Assembly: GCA_947034895.1 (NCBI GenBank)
Contig: OX344761.1
Span: 85,325,447 to 85,389,446, forward strand
Direction of reading: 5' to 3'
Length of the DNA: 64,000 nt
Source: Rhytidiadelphus loreus
Lineage: Eukaryota; Streptophyta; Bryopsida; Hypnales; Hylocomiaceae
Position 1 is the stretch's first letter, and each line of letters opens with the position of its first letter. Shown piece after piece: positions 22,236-35,399 of the stretch. Made by a program: the position numbers and the translations under genes. The notes below the pieces were generated by a model. It was not told the origin of the DNA. It saw nothing but the letters and a program-made list of their open reading frames with translations, and made no database searches.

Positions 22236-23968
22236 AGATTTCCACCTCGTCTGGAGTCGAAGGTACACATTGGGAAGTTTTATTTTAATTTTTTTCTTAA
22301 TTTGATTGATTCCACTATCCGTGTTTTCCAAAGTTCTGTGAATAATCACAAGGTCCACCATTTCTAGACCATGCGTTGAATGTACTATAGCATCAGCACT
22401 TTGTTTAGTGTAAACAAATACAGTGATTGAACCGGTTCTATTCTGTGTTGTGCCGGTGTATCAATACCAGACTGATAGAAAAAAAAATTCCGGTGTCAGA
22501 AAATACCAGACCCAATGGGTATGAAGTTTTTAATCTTACCTCAAAAGCATTCTTCATATTGTGCAGCTGTATGTCGAAATTCAAATGTTCTGAGCTTGAT
22601 ACAGAGTCGTGTTGTGACAATTAATGTCAAATTAGTTCACTTGTGAGGGTGTTGTACCCTGGCTTGTTTGCTAAAAAATCTAAAAAATCAATAGATGAAA
22701 CATGCACAATGTACAGCCTAGGGACATTGTAAGTTTAGAAATCTACCGATCAGACTTTGGTTTCTATAAATGGAAAGCCCCAATTCTTCGCTAGTCTATA
22801 CAACTCACGCAAGTGGGAAAAATTGAATGTGGAAGTAACATGTTAGTGAGGGGGAAATTGTGGAAGTAACATTGTATGGTATCTTTAGTTATATTCTAAT
22901 TTCAATTGATATATTGTTTTTTTGTTAGCAAGGGTGGATTTTATTCCTACTTAACCCTAGAACAATGTTGCAGGCACCAAGTGTTTGATGGATGACAAAG
23001 AATCTTTCTATGTTAGATATAAGTGCAAATGTTTGTCTTTAGAATTTTGTGTGAAAAGGGATGTCTCATGGATGATAGAGAATCCTTCTATGTAAGATAT
23101 AAGTACAAATGTTTGTCCTTAAAATTTTGTTTGAAAAAGGGAGGTCTTATACAATATTTGGACCTCCAATGAGTGTTTTGAATTTTTTTAAGCAAGTGAT
23201 GCACATAGTACCAAAAAGGATGATTTCTATAGTGACCAGCTTGTCCTTTTGGAGTTGATACAAATTCTATACCCACCTTTTAGAATTTGACTTTAATTAC
23301 TTCCATATGCATCAAAGGATAGAAAAGATTTGATATAATTTTTCAAGTAGAAAGTGCTCTATAGTGCATGAAATGGTTCAAAAATGTATTTTATTTAGAA
23401 TACTCATTTAGATGTGTCAATTTGGAAATAATGTTGTCATGTCATTTGAGGATGGGAACTATATTAAATTCCTTAAAGGATATAAATGGATATTCTTAAA
23501 GATGACAAATAAAGTTTTTGCCTTGTATATTTAAGTAATTCTTCTTAGACCTTGATACAAAAAATGATTAGAATCTTAAATAAACAAACTCTTGATTTAA
23601 TCAATTTCACAAGAATGAAAGTTCATGATGCATATGGAAGTAATTAAAGACAAATTCTATACCCACTAAATTTGACTTGGGTTCTAGAATTCCAAAGCAA
23701 ATTCAAATTTTCAAAAAGGTCTTATGACCTTGGAAAGTTCTACCAAAAACAAATTTAATTAGGCAAAATCAATGAAGGTGGGCTATTTCGAAATTGTCAC
23801 TTTCTACTCCAATATGAACAATTTCATTCCCAATATATCATTATGTTGCATGTATTTACATCACCTTACACTTTTGACTACATTTGGATGCAAAAAAGTA
23901 CTATTAAAACTTGTAATACATCTTGCATTTGGAACAAAAATGGGTTAATAAAAATGGGTTATTGTACC
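22236..23968. other. Spacer between convergent DnaJ and methyltransferase genes
   Basis: No gene is recognised. It holds a TTAACCCTAG sequence near 22953, an approximately 80-bp tandem duplication at about 22987-23145 ('agatataagtRcaaatgttt' in both units), and the inverted-repeat element at 23291-23649. Confidence 0.5.
23291..23649. mobile_element. Unclassified element with 24-bp perfect inverted ends
   Basis: The first 24 bases (23291-23314, beginning CTTTAATTACTTCC) are the exact reverse complement of 23626-23649. A direct repeat 'acaaattctatacccac' lies on both sides, at about 23259 and 23650, and both copies are followed by an 'aatttga'-type block. There is no coding frame inside. A duplication this long does not match a standard transposon family. 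Confidence 0.45.
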
Positions 23969-26900
23969 TTAATGCTTTGGTTTTGACCCATTAATCCATC
24001 TTGTCTTTTGGCAATGCAACAACTTGTCAGTGCCCCATTTTCCACTTTCGGTGTCATCAATGTGTGCTTTCCAATGTAAAACTTTGGCAAATTCTTGTAC
24101 TAGGAGTAGCACCTCTTTGTGATCACGAAACAAAACAAATCCACCTGGTCTTAGGAGGCGGTCAATTTCCAGAAGGATCACTTGCAATGAACACCTGTTG
24201 ACAAATGTGGCAAAATTTAGCAAAGATTTTACCCCAAAATTTTAGATACAATAAATGTGTACTAGGATGTCAAATTCAAATTTATGCCCAACAACTTGTG
24301 CATTTTAGTCTATATGTTGAAAAATGAGTTGAGTATACCATGGAAAAAAATTCAACCCCCAAAACTTTCATATTCATCTTTTAAAAAAATTATAAAATAG
24401 AAGGAGATTGTACATGAAAGAAAAAAACTAACTGACAGCTAATCACTTTTACAAGAAATTGAGAATCATTAAACTCAATGGTGAGAATGTTTTGGTAAAC
24501 AATAAATATACTTCATTTTTATCTGAAACTTTTCAAAAATTGAGTTCAGAAAATGGCTTTTTTTCGTAGTTGTACCCACCTGTGTTGAATGGCAAAAAAT
24601 CTAGAGGCATGAACTAAGTCAAATGTCCATGCATATGAGTCTAATGGCTCACACCTGCAAGTCCACCCATCATATCATTCAAGAGATGTTTCATGACAAT
24701 CCTTGATGCAAAACTCTAAACAAACTTCCTGCAAACATTCAGCTCATGTTTTGATTTTGTGTACATCTTGTGTCATCAATATCTAGGTTTCTTAGACGTT
24801 TTTTGGTCCAAATGTAGGTGTTGCAGTTTAGACAATGTTGATTATTATGGCTGTATGTACATACCTTGAAGTTTGTTTTCTGAAGGAGTTAGGTTAAAGA
24901 AGCTCTTTTGATTAACAAAAAAAAGATGTCATCTCCTTCCTAACCAGTAGCTAACCATAAGTGACAGCAAGAAGAAAAAAACATCGATTAGCTCACAAGT
25001 TTCGAAGTGTAGACTGCCAAATGAATGCATACTGCTTAGTACATACCAGTCATGGTAAATCCCAAGAAGACCGCGTTCAAAAAGAATAGGGAGACGGTCT
25101 GGCTCATCAACTGGAACCACGTTCAACACCCACCAAGGAATCGGAGGAGTCCTCACTGCCAAGGCTGCTGCAAAACTATACCTCCATCAAGACAGTTCAA
25201 AACTTGTGAATGTCAATAAAGCAAGCCCAAGCAGATCACCAAGGAATATTTTTCAAAGGGTGCCTCGTAGTACATTTTTGTGCACTCCCTGGAATCTTAA
25301 CTTCATCTCTATGCTCTTGCACTTCATTTCTATTCTCTGGCACAAAAAAAACGGCACATCTATGGCAGGAATGATCGTACCTTCCGAAGCCCGCATTTAT
25401 ATCCAGAACGTTTCGAATGTCAGCCACTCTGGATGAGCCCAAGGAGCGAATGTAGAAATCGGTCATGTACACCCAATAGTTGAAATCTGAGATGAAGACT
25501 TCCTGTTTGGCTCTTTGGAGGCCACCAGCAGCGACGGTCTTCAAGCGTTTTGGTGGCAGCGTGAGGCGTGATGTCCAGTTGGGATCCACTGGGAAGATGT
25601 CGGTGCTTTCTAGGCATGGCTTCATCCCAACTTTCCTACGTTGAGATAGTCAGGGCGTTAGCTGAAGACCGGAACTTTCTTTAGCAGTCTTGACATTGTA
25701 ACTTCACGTAGGGTTCCGGGTTTAAGAGTTAGCGTGATTTTGTACTAACAAGAATGTTATGATAATGTTTGCGCTGTTATGAATCAAACGAAGAACACGA
25801 AAGACCATGTAGAAGAGAGAGGTAGGCACTCTCACCACTTGAACTTGGACTCTGGAGCTGGTGCGCATAATGGCACGTTTGTGTGATTACTGCAAATTCC
25901 AGGAGTCATGTAGGCCAGTTTTTGCCACACGGCTATTTGGTGACTTTGAATTACCAGCTTCCAGCACAACTTCTCAGCTTGGTTCATCATGTCTGCAACA
26001 ACACGACGAAACTCTGCATGTCAACAGAAGAAAAGTAGTGATGGCTCTAAGACCATCGTGAATAAAGAGATTTTGGTAGGAAATCTCGTAGATCCACCGC
26101 ATTGACATAAGTAATGACGGCATGTTAACAAGATTAAAGATGAATGATAATGATGAACATGCATGAACTGCTTACAAAGATACTTAAAGCTGTTGAGAAA
26201 TGAATAAAAAAAATCTTCAAAGTTATGATTAGGCTAATGCAAATATCTTCTGTCATGACGGTCATTCGTACAGGTTAGTCCCGGATTAGTTCAAGATTGT
26301 CTTCTCATAACGGTTAGGCTTATTAGCTTAGATATCATGTTGGATATCTAATGTTTTTGTTGGGGAGTGTCAAATAGGATAGACGTTTTCTTTGAATTTT
26401 CCCAAATAAAACACTTTAAGCATATTCTAAAAAAACGCTTGAGGGACAAGTAAGCATTATAGGTCTTGATGCCTGTAAGGAAGACAACCTTGCAAATGTT
26501 CAAAACTTCAGGTTACGATTACGAATACAATTACGAACCTGACCCTGCAACGCCTTGATTTGACACATCCATAAGCCACACAAAAAATCCACCGTTGCGC
26601 AGGATGCGATCAGCCTCAAACATTAGTGTTCCATCTGCACTAACATCCATCAATTGTAGACAATTCATTATCAACCTGCTTGAGTATTCCGTTCCAACCA
26701 ATTCTCAACTTGTGAAGTGCGTTGTGATTTATGGAAAAGCATGTAAATATTGATAACTGTCCATTAATATGAACAATACCAGTCTATGCACATGACCAAC
26801 CCAATCCAGTGCCTACATGGTCGAGTTTGGTTAAAATATAACTCCTTGGAGACCGGGGTAGTCCAGATTTCCAATATTGTAAAAATGTATTATAAAATGC

Positions 26901-29900
26901 AATTTAGAAGAATGATTTAATGATGAATCTCAAACAATAGTTGTAAAACATGATCCATAGATTAAATCCATACGATAAGATCAACTAATACTGTACAAAT
27001 GTTAAAGAACTAACACAAATGTTAACTAACTAACACAAGAATCTTCAAAAAAATCAATGGATATAAAAATGGTGTGTGTGCTTGGGATGTATTTGTGTTT
27101 ATCTGTTGTTCAAAATTTGAACGCTCGTTCCTTAAGTGGATAAAGCAAAAAGTCCCTTTACATACAAATGTGATGTTTTCATGAATATGTTGTTGTGTTT
27201 GCATGCCACAATGTTACGATCTTTTGTCACGATGCACTAACGTGGACTGCGTCAAAATTGTGAAAATTCACGTTGGTATGTGAAAATTGAACTTGGAGTG
27301 GGTTTTTTCATGAATGTTGGTACTTGGGGTACATAGCTTGTGCAAATAAATTCTAGTCCGTCCACCCCATGTTCAATTCCCACAATCCGAGGTGAATATT
27401 TTAAAGTTTTGAACCCCGTTGCACATCGGTGCTTCGTGACAAGAAAATCAGTACATCGTAGCGTGCAAACACCTTGTTATGAGTGGAACTAACCTTTGGA
27501 GGTCCAGGAGATGTTGCAGGCAGCGCAATGAAGCAAGTCAAAAGCTTGGCTGGGATAGGGAAGACGCTGCATTGAAGAGCCAGAGTCCAAGCTGTGAGTG
27601 AGCAAACCCGGGAACCCGCGCTCCATCACCAGCTGCACCCCATTCTCCGGAGAGTCATACGCAGACAGACATAGAGTGGTCACTTTTCTCATTCCCAATA
27701 CGCGGCTCAAGCTTCCAGTGCCACACTCCAAATCCAATGCCACTCGGGTGGTGGTCCCAATTCCCAGCTCTGGAACGAGCTGACAAGAAAGCATTCCCCA
27801 TTATCAGTCCTCGATCACTCCTGAATGAACATTTACTGCCTAAAAGGTGACAGACCACACGTCAAATACAGAATGTGCAATTTAGAGAGGGTTGATTGTA
27901 TGTTGGTTATTGAAAAGGAGATGAAGGAGACCGTACCTGCATTAGACGGTTGAGATATGATTCTGCCCCTCTTGGATAAATTGGTCCCTCCGGTAGGAAG
28001 ACAATGGTGGAGGCATTTATGTGCATCCAGGCCCGAGATCGCCTTGATTTCAGCAGGGGAGAGTGTGGAACATTTTGCACTCGTGCCTGAGGAAAGTTAA
28101 AATAATAAAACATCTTCGTAGAACGAAATGCCCAGAACACCAAAAGAATTATTTTTTCCCAAGAACAATTGAACAGGTTGGGCATCGGATGAGAAGCGAA
28201 GTTTCATGATATTTGAGCTTGCAATTCATGTAACATGTTCATGATATTAACCTTTGTAAACCTGCACTACTTTGAGAATCCACTACAGTATCTCACATGA
28301 CTGGCCCAAGATTGGTTGGCTTTCTAAACATGATTATAATTAAGCAATCTTGTACTCACTCATACATACCTGCACTTAGCTCCTATGTTATTAATGACAA
28401 GATAGCAAGCCAACATACAAACGTCGTATTAACATTTGATAGAATTAGCATGACGGAGCAGTAGTAGACTGAAATGTTTCACTGAAAAGAAAAAACTTTC
28501 ACAAACAATCACATTCTTGGACAGCATGACAGATTCAAGACATGGGCAAGATGTGGGCACAAAAAATACGAAACAAATAGACTAAAAGTAAAAATATGGA
28601 GATGGAATTGCCAATGCACCTTGAGCTGTGACAGAGGCCACTTATACTGGCGAACATAGTGCGAAGGCACTGTTACCAAACAAGGCTCCCTCCCTCGCCT
28701 GGGTGGAAGACCATCCTGCATGGTCTCTTTACATGGTTCGACATCCTTGAGCTTCTCCTGCCGGGATTGTTTTCTAAATGTTTTGGATTGTAGCCATAGC
28801 ACAAACCAATAAAATCATTTTGTAGTTCAAAGTAAATGGAAGGTGACTAAATCGTTACAAAATAATCAAAATGAATGAAATTTTGACAATAGGAAAATGA
28901 GTTTTTTCAAATGTAACAATTTGGGAATATAGTAGTCACCTGTGTAGTCAAAATAGGAAGGAACTGCCAAAATATTAAAATCAGAATAAATTCTCTTCTT
29001 GAGTATCACAAACCTGAAACTGGAATCAACAGTTGTGTTTTCCACCTCTGAAGGCAGAATTAGCTCCATCCCACCATGTTTGGATTCATTCAAGTGGGTG
29101 TAAAACCTGTGTTTATCTTCATTAAAGAAAATTTCATCCATGGAACCATCTTCACCCAAAAATTTGATTTCCATCACCGTTCCCACTATGGCCTGACTCA
29201 TGGCATCCCGCCAGTTGGCTTCCTCTGTTGAAGGAAGCTTGCTCATAAAAGCCCTCCAATTGGACTCCTCCGTGTGGCGGGGAACCCATTCCTGTGAACC
29301 CATCCCATGGGTACATATCGATTAAGAGGCTGTAGACGACTGAAACATCTGATTAAATATAAGTTGAAGATCATCTACCACTAAAACTTGGAACCTTCAT
29401 GACTTGTGAATGTGGTATCCAAGTAATCGTGCATCAGAAAGCTCTTTCATTAGTTAACAAGAACATAGATAATCTTATAATAGGAAATCTGCTCATTGCC
29501 CAAAGTGATGATTTTGGATGTTCCTACCCTGAGTCATAGTGAAGCAAATGTGACTGGTAAGTTAGGATTCACTGGAACTCACATTGCACAACGAATGAAG
29601 AATCAAAGGCAACTCATAGTTCCGAGGGCTTATGGACCATAATTGATATCGTATCTAAATAACATGTAGTCAACTGCATTGGAATCCCTCTTGAATTAAA
29701 CAACTGAACGTCACAGGGAATGGGTTCCTCGTTCCTACCTTAGAAGTTTGCAAAAGCTTGGAGTGAAATATCGTGCCATTTTGATACGAGCAGCAGGATT
29801 GATCTAGGTTAGCAACGGCATGCGTCTGCTTGGCCATGGCAGTAACGAACAATAGCAACAGCTTGACTTTGAAACACCTTGACTGCCGAAATGGATCTAA

Positions 29901-29921
29901 ACAACCTGGGTTTTCCAGCAT
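23969..29921 (-). CDS. Putative PMT/QUA2-type SAM-dependent methyltransferase
   Basis: Eleven coding exons on the minus strand, in transcript order: 29921-29739, 29291-29014, 28773-28620, 28086-27937, 27779-27494, 26634-26539, 26013-25836, 25635-25381, 25175-25047, 24654-24580 and 24194-23969, giving 669 residues. Residues 15-32 (CFKVKLLLLFVTAMA) look like a signal anchor, as in Golgi type II membrane proteins. The SAM-binding motif ALDLECGTGS is at about 269-278 and LPYPSQAFDLLHC at about 328-340. The second methyltransferase half has VLDINAGFGSFAAALAV, WWVLNVVPVDEPDRLPILFE, GIYHDWCEP and ILLEIDRLLRPGGF. Known members (QUA2/TSD2) are needed for homogalacturonan synthesis and are thought to methylesterify it. 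The sequence is clearly divergent; the ortholog group is not certain. The start was chosen as the Met just before the hydrophobic segment. A Met 14 codons upstream falls across a probable acceptor at 29947. Confidence 0.9.
24735..24855 (-). repeat. Dispersed repeat R1, copy 4 (in methyltransferase intron)
   Basis: Shares 'acgttttttggtccaaatgt' and 'atgttgattat' with the copy at 19060-19275, in the same orientation. It lies in the intron between exons 9 and 10 of the methyltransferase gene. Confidence 0.6.
26840..27140. repeat. Dispersed repeat R2, intronic copy
   Basis: Related to 49514-50119 and 59440-59640 through 'aacaatagttgtaaaaYatg', 'aagaatcttcaaaaaaatc' and a 'gtgtgcttggRatgt' block. 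The end here (TTCCTTAAGTGG) looks like a decayed GGTCCTTTAAAGGTTAA end of the TTAA-type elements. Confidence 0.5.
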
Positions 29922-29946
29922 TTTGCCAATGTCGTTGAGACACCTG

Positions 29947-31640
29947 AAGTTGAAAAGAGGCATAACATTTTATAAGCAAGTGCAAAGGTTCCTCTCAGTA
30001 AATGGTTTTAAAAAGAAATATTTTATTCACCAAATGCACTCCAAGTGCAAATTTGTCAACAATGATGTGGGATTTCATTTAACTCGGCAATTTCAGTTGA
30101 AATCGCAAAAATTTGTGCAGCTGTACAAAACTGAAATCGAAGCCAATCCTAGAGTACAGAGTGAAAGGAAGAAGTACTTGCGCACCTGATTTTGACAATT
30201 GGAAAATTTCCAGTTTAATGATTGCGTTCGAATCTTCAGCGAAAACACAAACCACAAGCTCAAACAAGTTCTTGCGAGCTGGAGCCCTGAAAACTGTGAT
30301 ATGGACTCATGGGGATAAGTCATTCGCTTCATATTGAACGCATCGATCCACCAACAAAACTTGCAGTGACAGGATCTGAATATTGCTCCGAAAAGCTGGA
30401 GTCCATCCACTGCATTGTACCATACATTCCACTTGAATGTCCTCCTGTCTGGATCATCAGCATGGTCCAGTGATTGCTTTAAGGACGAAAAAGGAGCATT
30501 TACGCTTAAATTTAGTTTTATTTCATGGTTTTTAGTCGCCAGTCGCCAGTTCCTTATGACTTTCTGCACATTTCACGGCCCTAAAAAAACGCTGCCATGG
30601 TCATTAGGACATTCCTAAAGGTGCAAGAACAGAGTCAAACAAAAAGACAACAATAATAGGGTTCAGAGTATTCTCATGAAATGGATAGACCTTAACACTA
30701 GCATTCTTCAGCAACTTTTTCAACATTAGAAGTTGTTACCAACCTCAAGGAGGTGGCAGGTAACGGTTTTCAACATGACAAACTAATCTTCATGCTTCCA
30801 ACAGTGGATTCCCTACTTTCAGAATTGAGAAGAATTCGATAACAATTTTCAAACTCATCTTCACGCTCTGTGATTATTCACCTCCATGCTTCAATGGTGG
30901 AGATTGATTCATGTTCCTCTCATTACAAAACTCAGTTTCAGATGGTGTTTCAGAGCAGTCTCTCCTTCTCGTATTAGTCGTTCATTCCAACAGTCCAAGC
31001 ACTCACAGTCGAATATCATTTGCCTCCTAAACTACTTTGAAACTCACTCATGTTTCTCGCTCAAAAAGGACGATTTTACCCCAGCCCATTGGACCTCCCA
31101 TTCCAAGCACTCACCGTCCAACATTATTTGCCTCCTAAACTACTCCGAAAAAACCCAATGCTGTATTACATAATGAGAATGAAAAATGAGGGGTTTTAGG
31201 GTTTTTCTTGGGAGAGCGAGCAATTTTTCCGTAATCCCCGCATTCGGAATTCCATTGACACAGAAGCAATAAGAGCAATCTGAGAGAGAACATTTAGGGT
31301 CATCAAAGAAACATCCAAGACAAAGAAAGTGCGACAAGGTGTTGTTGCAGCGACTCTACATTTAAAGGCGATCCACGGAGCTCAAAACGCAAATCTTAAA
31401 GAAATTGGAAAGGGAGGTGGCAAGAGATTAACCGTACCTTAAACCACTTTTTAAGGAGACTCAGAACACTGACCGCGGCAGAAGTTCAAAGAGAGCTCCC
31501 TTCCAAGCTCCACGTGAAGATTAACGGCTCTACGGACAACCCTGTAGCACCTCCTCCCAAAGATCTCTGTGGAAGGTCATTTTTTGAGCACTTCATTCCC
31601 CCCTCAATCGGTCATGAATCGCCTTGCATGTGCCAAGTCT
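29947..31640 (-). promoter_or_regulatory. Upstream region of the methyltransferase gene
   Basis: An acceptor-like CTTCAG at about 29947, just before the start codon, implies a leader intron, so the promoter should lie farther up, perhaps near 31200-31640. A 158-codon minus-strand open frame at 30093-30569 is long for such sequence but shows no family motif. It may be leader or an unannotated exon. No TATA box was identified. Confidence 0.35.
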
Positions 31641-32219
31641 ACCCGTACATAACTGCCATGAACCTAAGCCTAGCCCTAGCCTAAGCCAACCCCCACAGTT
31701 TGTAGCATTCACTCATGTTTTTCTGCCCACTCAGGGGACTGAGGTTCTTGCTTTCTATCAACTTGCAGCTTCAATAATGAAACATTCATTCAGGGCGGTG
31801 TTCAGGGTAGCAAAAGAGAAGACCTATCTCTGTAGTGGAGAATTTGTTTTATGCAGTAGGACTTTAGAATCGACCAAGCATCCAAGAAGACCTGCCACAA
31901 AAGTTTAACAGACATAAAATAAACTGGATGTGTGCCCATATTCGTACATACTGTGCATGTGATGTCCAGTGTCTCTGACACATACCCAGGCAAGAGTTTT
32001 AGCACTTGAACTAGAAGATAACATATCCCAGAATCATACAATGATGTAATGCATCCACATTCAAGGGTTGGTGTTTGGAACGGTTGATCTGAATATTCAT
32101 TCCATGAAAGAATATACACTGATATATGCCTACAAGCTCGAAGAAAACGCTGTTTTACATTCTCGGTTCTAAGGTAATAGGACCAAGGAGACTAAGATTG
32201 AAGACGGCTAGGTAGTTCA

Positions 32220-35126
32220 CTACAAGGTGCTGTTCAAGTAAACGAATGTTCCTGCGATGATAAGAATGCCAACCGCAATGCCAACAGGAAGTGCGCTTCT
32301 GCACATCAAAGAATACAACAAACCCAGAAAATTTTGTTAGCAACAATTCGGAATAGTTGGACGGAACATCATGCTTGCAACAACTGTTCAACTCATTGTG
32401 TAGCCTCAATGAACCCAAATATTTCTGCGGAGGTGGCAACCAAGCATAGGATACGGAGGGCATGATTGTTCATCGCAATCTTGTCCATATTTATGGTGAC
32501 CTTCTCTTGAGACTCTTGATTGAGCATGATTAAAGAAGATCCTAACCATTAAGGTTATGTGTGGTAATGTGAGTTTAGGCTAGGCCACTAGAAATGATAT
32601 TTCTCATAACGAAGTTCTAATTTCTAATTGCTTAATCCATATTCTTAGGCACCCAGATCAATCAATCAAATGACTTCAAAATGAAGCAAAAAACAAGAAT
32701 AAAAAGATCAACGGAGATACCGGAATACCAGTTCAATAGGGAGATGCTTACCCAGCTGCTGCATTAGCACTCTTCAAATCTTGTTTTCGGGCCTTTCGAA
32801 CTGCCGCATCATTAGCGTTCCTAGACACCGGAGCGTCATAGACCTTGAATCTCCTCTTCGGTGCAGAACACACTAATTTCCACAGCGAAGGACATCATGT
32901 TGTAAGTCCAAGCTTTCAATATTTCGTGAATCATCGATATCCAGACAATATAAAAGACCGAGATTCTAAACGTAATGCATAGGAATGTTCAATCACAAAA
33001 TTTCAATGGAGCCCATTTCTGCAGAGATGGCAATTCAGCATCGGAAATGGAGAGCAAGGTTATATCTCATTATCCAGTGCGTTATGGAGTCCTTTTCAGA
33101 CTATGATTGAGCATGACTACCTAAGATCCAATCATTGAGGTTATATCTTGTTACATGAACGTAGAAACTTGTTATGAGAGATAACAAGCCACGAGAGTGG
33201 CAAGGGATGTTAATTCCACAATAAATCTCTGCTTTCAATCCAAAACCTCTTCAAAAGAACAACGCTAGTATAAAGACCAGCATGATTTAAGTGTCTGTGC
33301 AAAACCTCTTCAAAAGTAGGACGACACAGAAATCGGATTCTAATCACTGGTAATCCACATCACACGAATTCAAGAATCTCATCCAATTAACTTCGATTAA
33401 ATGGAGTGACCAAATAAGAATGTGGAAACTCTGAGTACCGAACAGAAGATTTCAAGCAAGTTACGTAGTTCAGCAACGTACCAGGGCAGGAGTAGTCCGA
33501 AGACAATGATTCGAAAGGCTTTCTATCATTGTAGATGTACCTGTGATGAAACAGAAATCAGAAATGGGTACACACATCGTTGTAAACCAAGAAACTTAGG
33601 GCTAAATCTTAATTAATCTTCGTCTTTCCAATTCTCCATGAAAGAACCAAATATGGCAGTATTTCAAACCAACTTTTTATGAGCGTTCAAAAGATCCTTT
33701 ACCAGTACTGTCCAACTCTTTGGTTGAAATCCAAACCCTAACTAACCACCCTGCTCACATTTGTCTAGTTCAAGAGCTAATCAGAAATGTAATCCCTAAT
33801 TAGTCACTCTATTAACCAATATCTCGATCAACTGCAAATGCCACAAAAGGAAACACATCAAACTCCAAAGTGCCTAATTCGAGGTCTACTTCTCATTCCC
33901 CTGAATATTACTGGTCGATGCTACTCAGATTTAGACAAATTCCCAAATTCGGAAACCCTCACAAGAAATGAATCATTAAAAATATTCCCAAAACAAAGTT
34001 TATCAAGCGTGCATCATGTGTCACGTAAACAAAGACTAGTGCTCCAACCAGAGATTATAGAAAAGCAATTAATTAGTTGATTAAGTAAGGACAAAGTAAT
34101 CTGCTGCACTTAATGCCAAAATTCACTGAATTCAAATTCCAAGCACATTCCAATCCTAACCCGAATACTCAATAACGAATTCCACCAACAAACGCACCCT
34201 TACGAAACACAAGACCCTCGGAACCCAATTCTTTCACTACAGAATGTGTTACAAATTATCAATGAGAGTATCAGCAGAAGCTTCTAGAATGTCGGGACCC
34301 AGTTCTTTCACTACGATATGGTTCGAATGTGTACCAGAAATTCAATGAGAGTATCACTGGGATCCAATTCTTTCACTAACAAATTAGATAAATTATGTAC
34401 AAAACATCGTTAAATTGTGTGCAAAAAGTTCAATGAGAGTATCCCCAGGATCCAATTCTTTCACTACGACACACTTAGAATGAGTGCTACAAATTCAGTG
34501 AGAGTATCAGCAGGACCCCATTCTTTCAACATAGTTAAATTGTGTCCTAAAAATCCAATGAGAGCATCAGAAGGAGCTTCTAAGTATAGTGTTACCGAGG
34601 GTGACAATAACAAGATCTGAGACTACACAGAATTCCATGAGAGTGTCAGCAGGGACCCAATTCTTTCACAACGAATCACTTCGAATGAGTGTTACAAATT
34701 CAGAGAGTATCAGCAGGACACCATTCTTCACTCCACCATAGTTAACTTCTGTTGTAAAAACCCAATGCGAGCATCAGCAGGAGCTTCTTGTACAAGAGGG
34801 TGACATTCAAGAGATCTCGGAGTACACAGAATTCACTGCAATTGAGGGAATGGCATAACAAACCCGCAATCCCTGCAGATGTACGACGTCTTCGCCGCAG
34901 CTCGCATGGAAATCCTGGGCGGGACGGCCCCAGCAGCTGTCTCCGGCATCACCACAGCCGCGGAGAATCCATTTCCGCCGTTGTTGAAGGCACTCTTGAG
35001 CGCCATGCGGTCCGAGGGCGCCCGCAGCCCCGATCTCCCCTCAATCAACGTCAACTTCGGGCCATGATTTCCAGCGCTCGCCAAGCTTCCCACCACAGCT
35101 TGCGTCGACAATCCAGCAGCTGCCAT
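32220..35126 (-). CDS. RBD1: Thylakoid-type rubredoxin (RBD1-like)
   Basis: Four coding exons on the minus strand: 35126-34864, 33540-33482, 32872-32752 and 32298-32220, giving 173 residues with all junctions in frame. Residues 1-75 are Ala/Ser-rich and suit a chloroplast transit peptide. The rubredoxin domain has cysteines 84, 87, 106 and 109 (YICRDCGYIYNDRKPFE then YSCPVCSAPKRRFKVY), which hold one iron. After a basic linker (NANDAAVRKARK), residues 149-173 (SALPVGIAVGILIIAGTFVY) form one C-terminal membrane anchor. The order matches Arabidopsis At1g54500 and the algal/plant RBD1 proteins needed for photosystem II assembly. The start used is the Met after which the transit-like sequence begins; an upstream in-frame Met at 35189 would add 21 residues that include a hydrophobic stretch, which looks less likely. 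Confidence 0.92.
32340..33200. repeat. Diverged duplication across RBD1 3' flank and introns
   Basis: Segment 32410-32580 ('tctgcRgaggtggcaa', 'gattgagcatgaYta', 'accattaaggttatgt') resembles 33010-33170 in the same order. It is probably an old local duplication; its borders are unclear. The first copy spans the exon 4-proximal intron. Confidence 0.4.
34250..34790. repeat. Imperfect tandem array in RBD1 intron 1
   Basis: About eight units of roughly 60-90 bp, each with AATGAGAGTATCAGCAGGA or a close variant followed by CCAATTCTTTCACTAC. Unit starts fall near 34261, 34342, 34431, 34496, 34556, 34635, 34701 and 34764. Confidence 0.8.
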
Positions 35127-35345
35127 CGCCACCCAAAAAAATATACAAACCCAAGAATGTGTGTGTGTGAGAGAATTGTTGGTCCACAAATTCTAGACGG
35201 AATTGCGAAGGATTGGGGAGGAATTGCGAAGAAGTGATGAGGCTTGGGGAGAGTGGACTGCGAGAGGAGAGGATGAGGTGATGGTGGTGAAGGCACGGGA
35301 TTGGGTGACCATGGGGGCGCGGGTTTGGGGTTTAGGACGGGTTTG
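35127..35345 (-). promoter_or_regulatory. RBD1 5' leader and promoter region
   Basis: GC-richer sequence directly upstream of the RBD1 start codon that ends abruptly in AT-rich DNA near 35390. It has purine/pyrimidine-biased blocks (CACACACATTC and CTCCCCAAGCC on the transcript strand). No TATA box was recognised. Confidence 0.4.
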
Positions 35346-35399
35346 GGAGGGGGCGTGAGGTGAATGTATGCCCTTTGAGTTGGATGGGTCCCATCTAAT

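Noticed and set aside
34788..35237. 149-codon plus-strand frame opposite RBD1 exon 1
   Set aside because: It is the antisense shadow of the RBD1 first exon, whose own frame continues through good splice sites into the rubredoxin domain.
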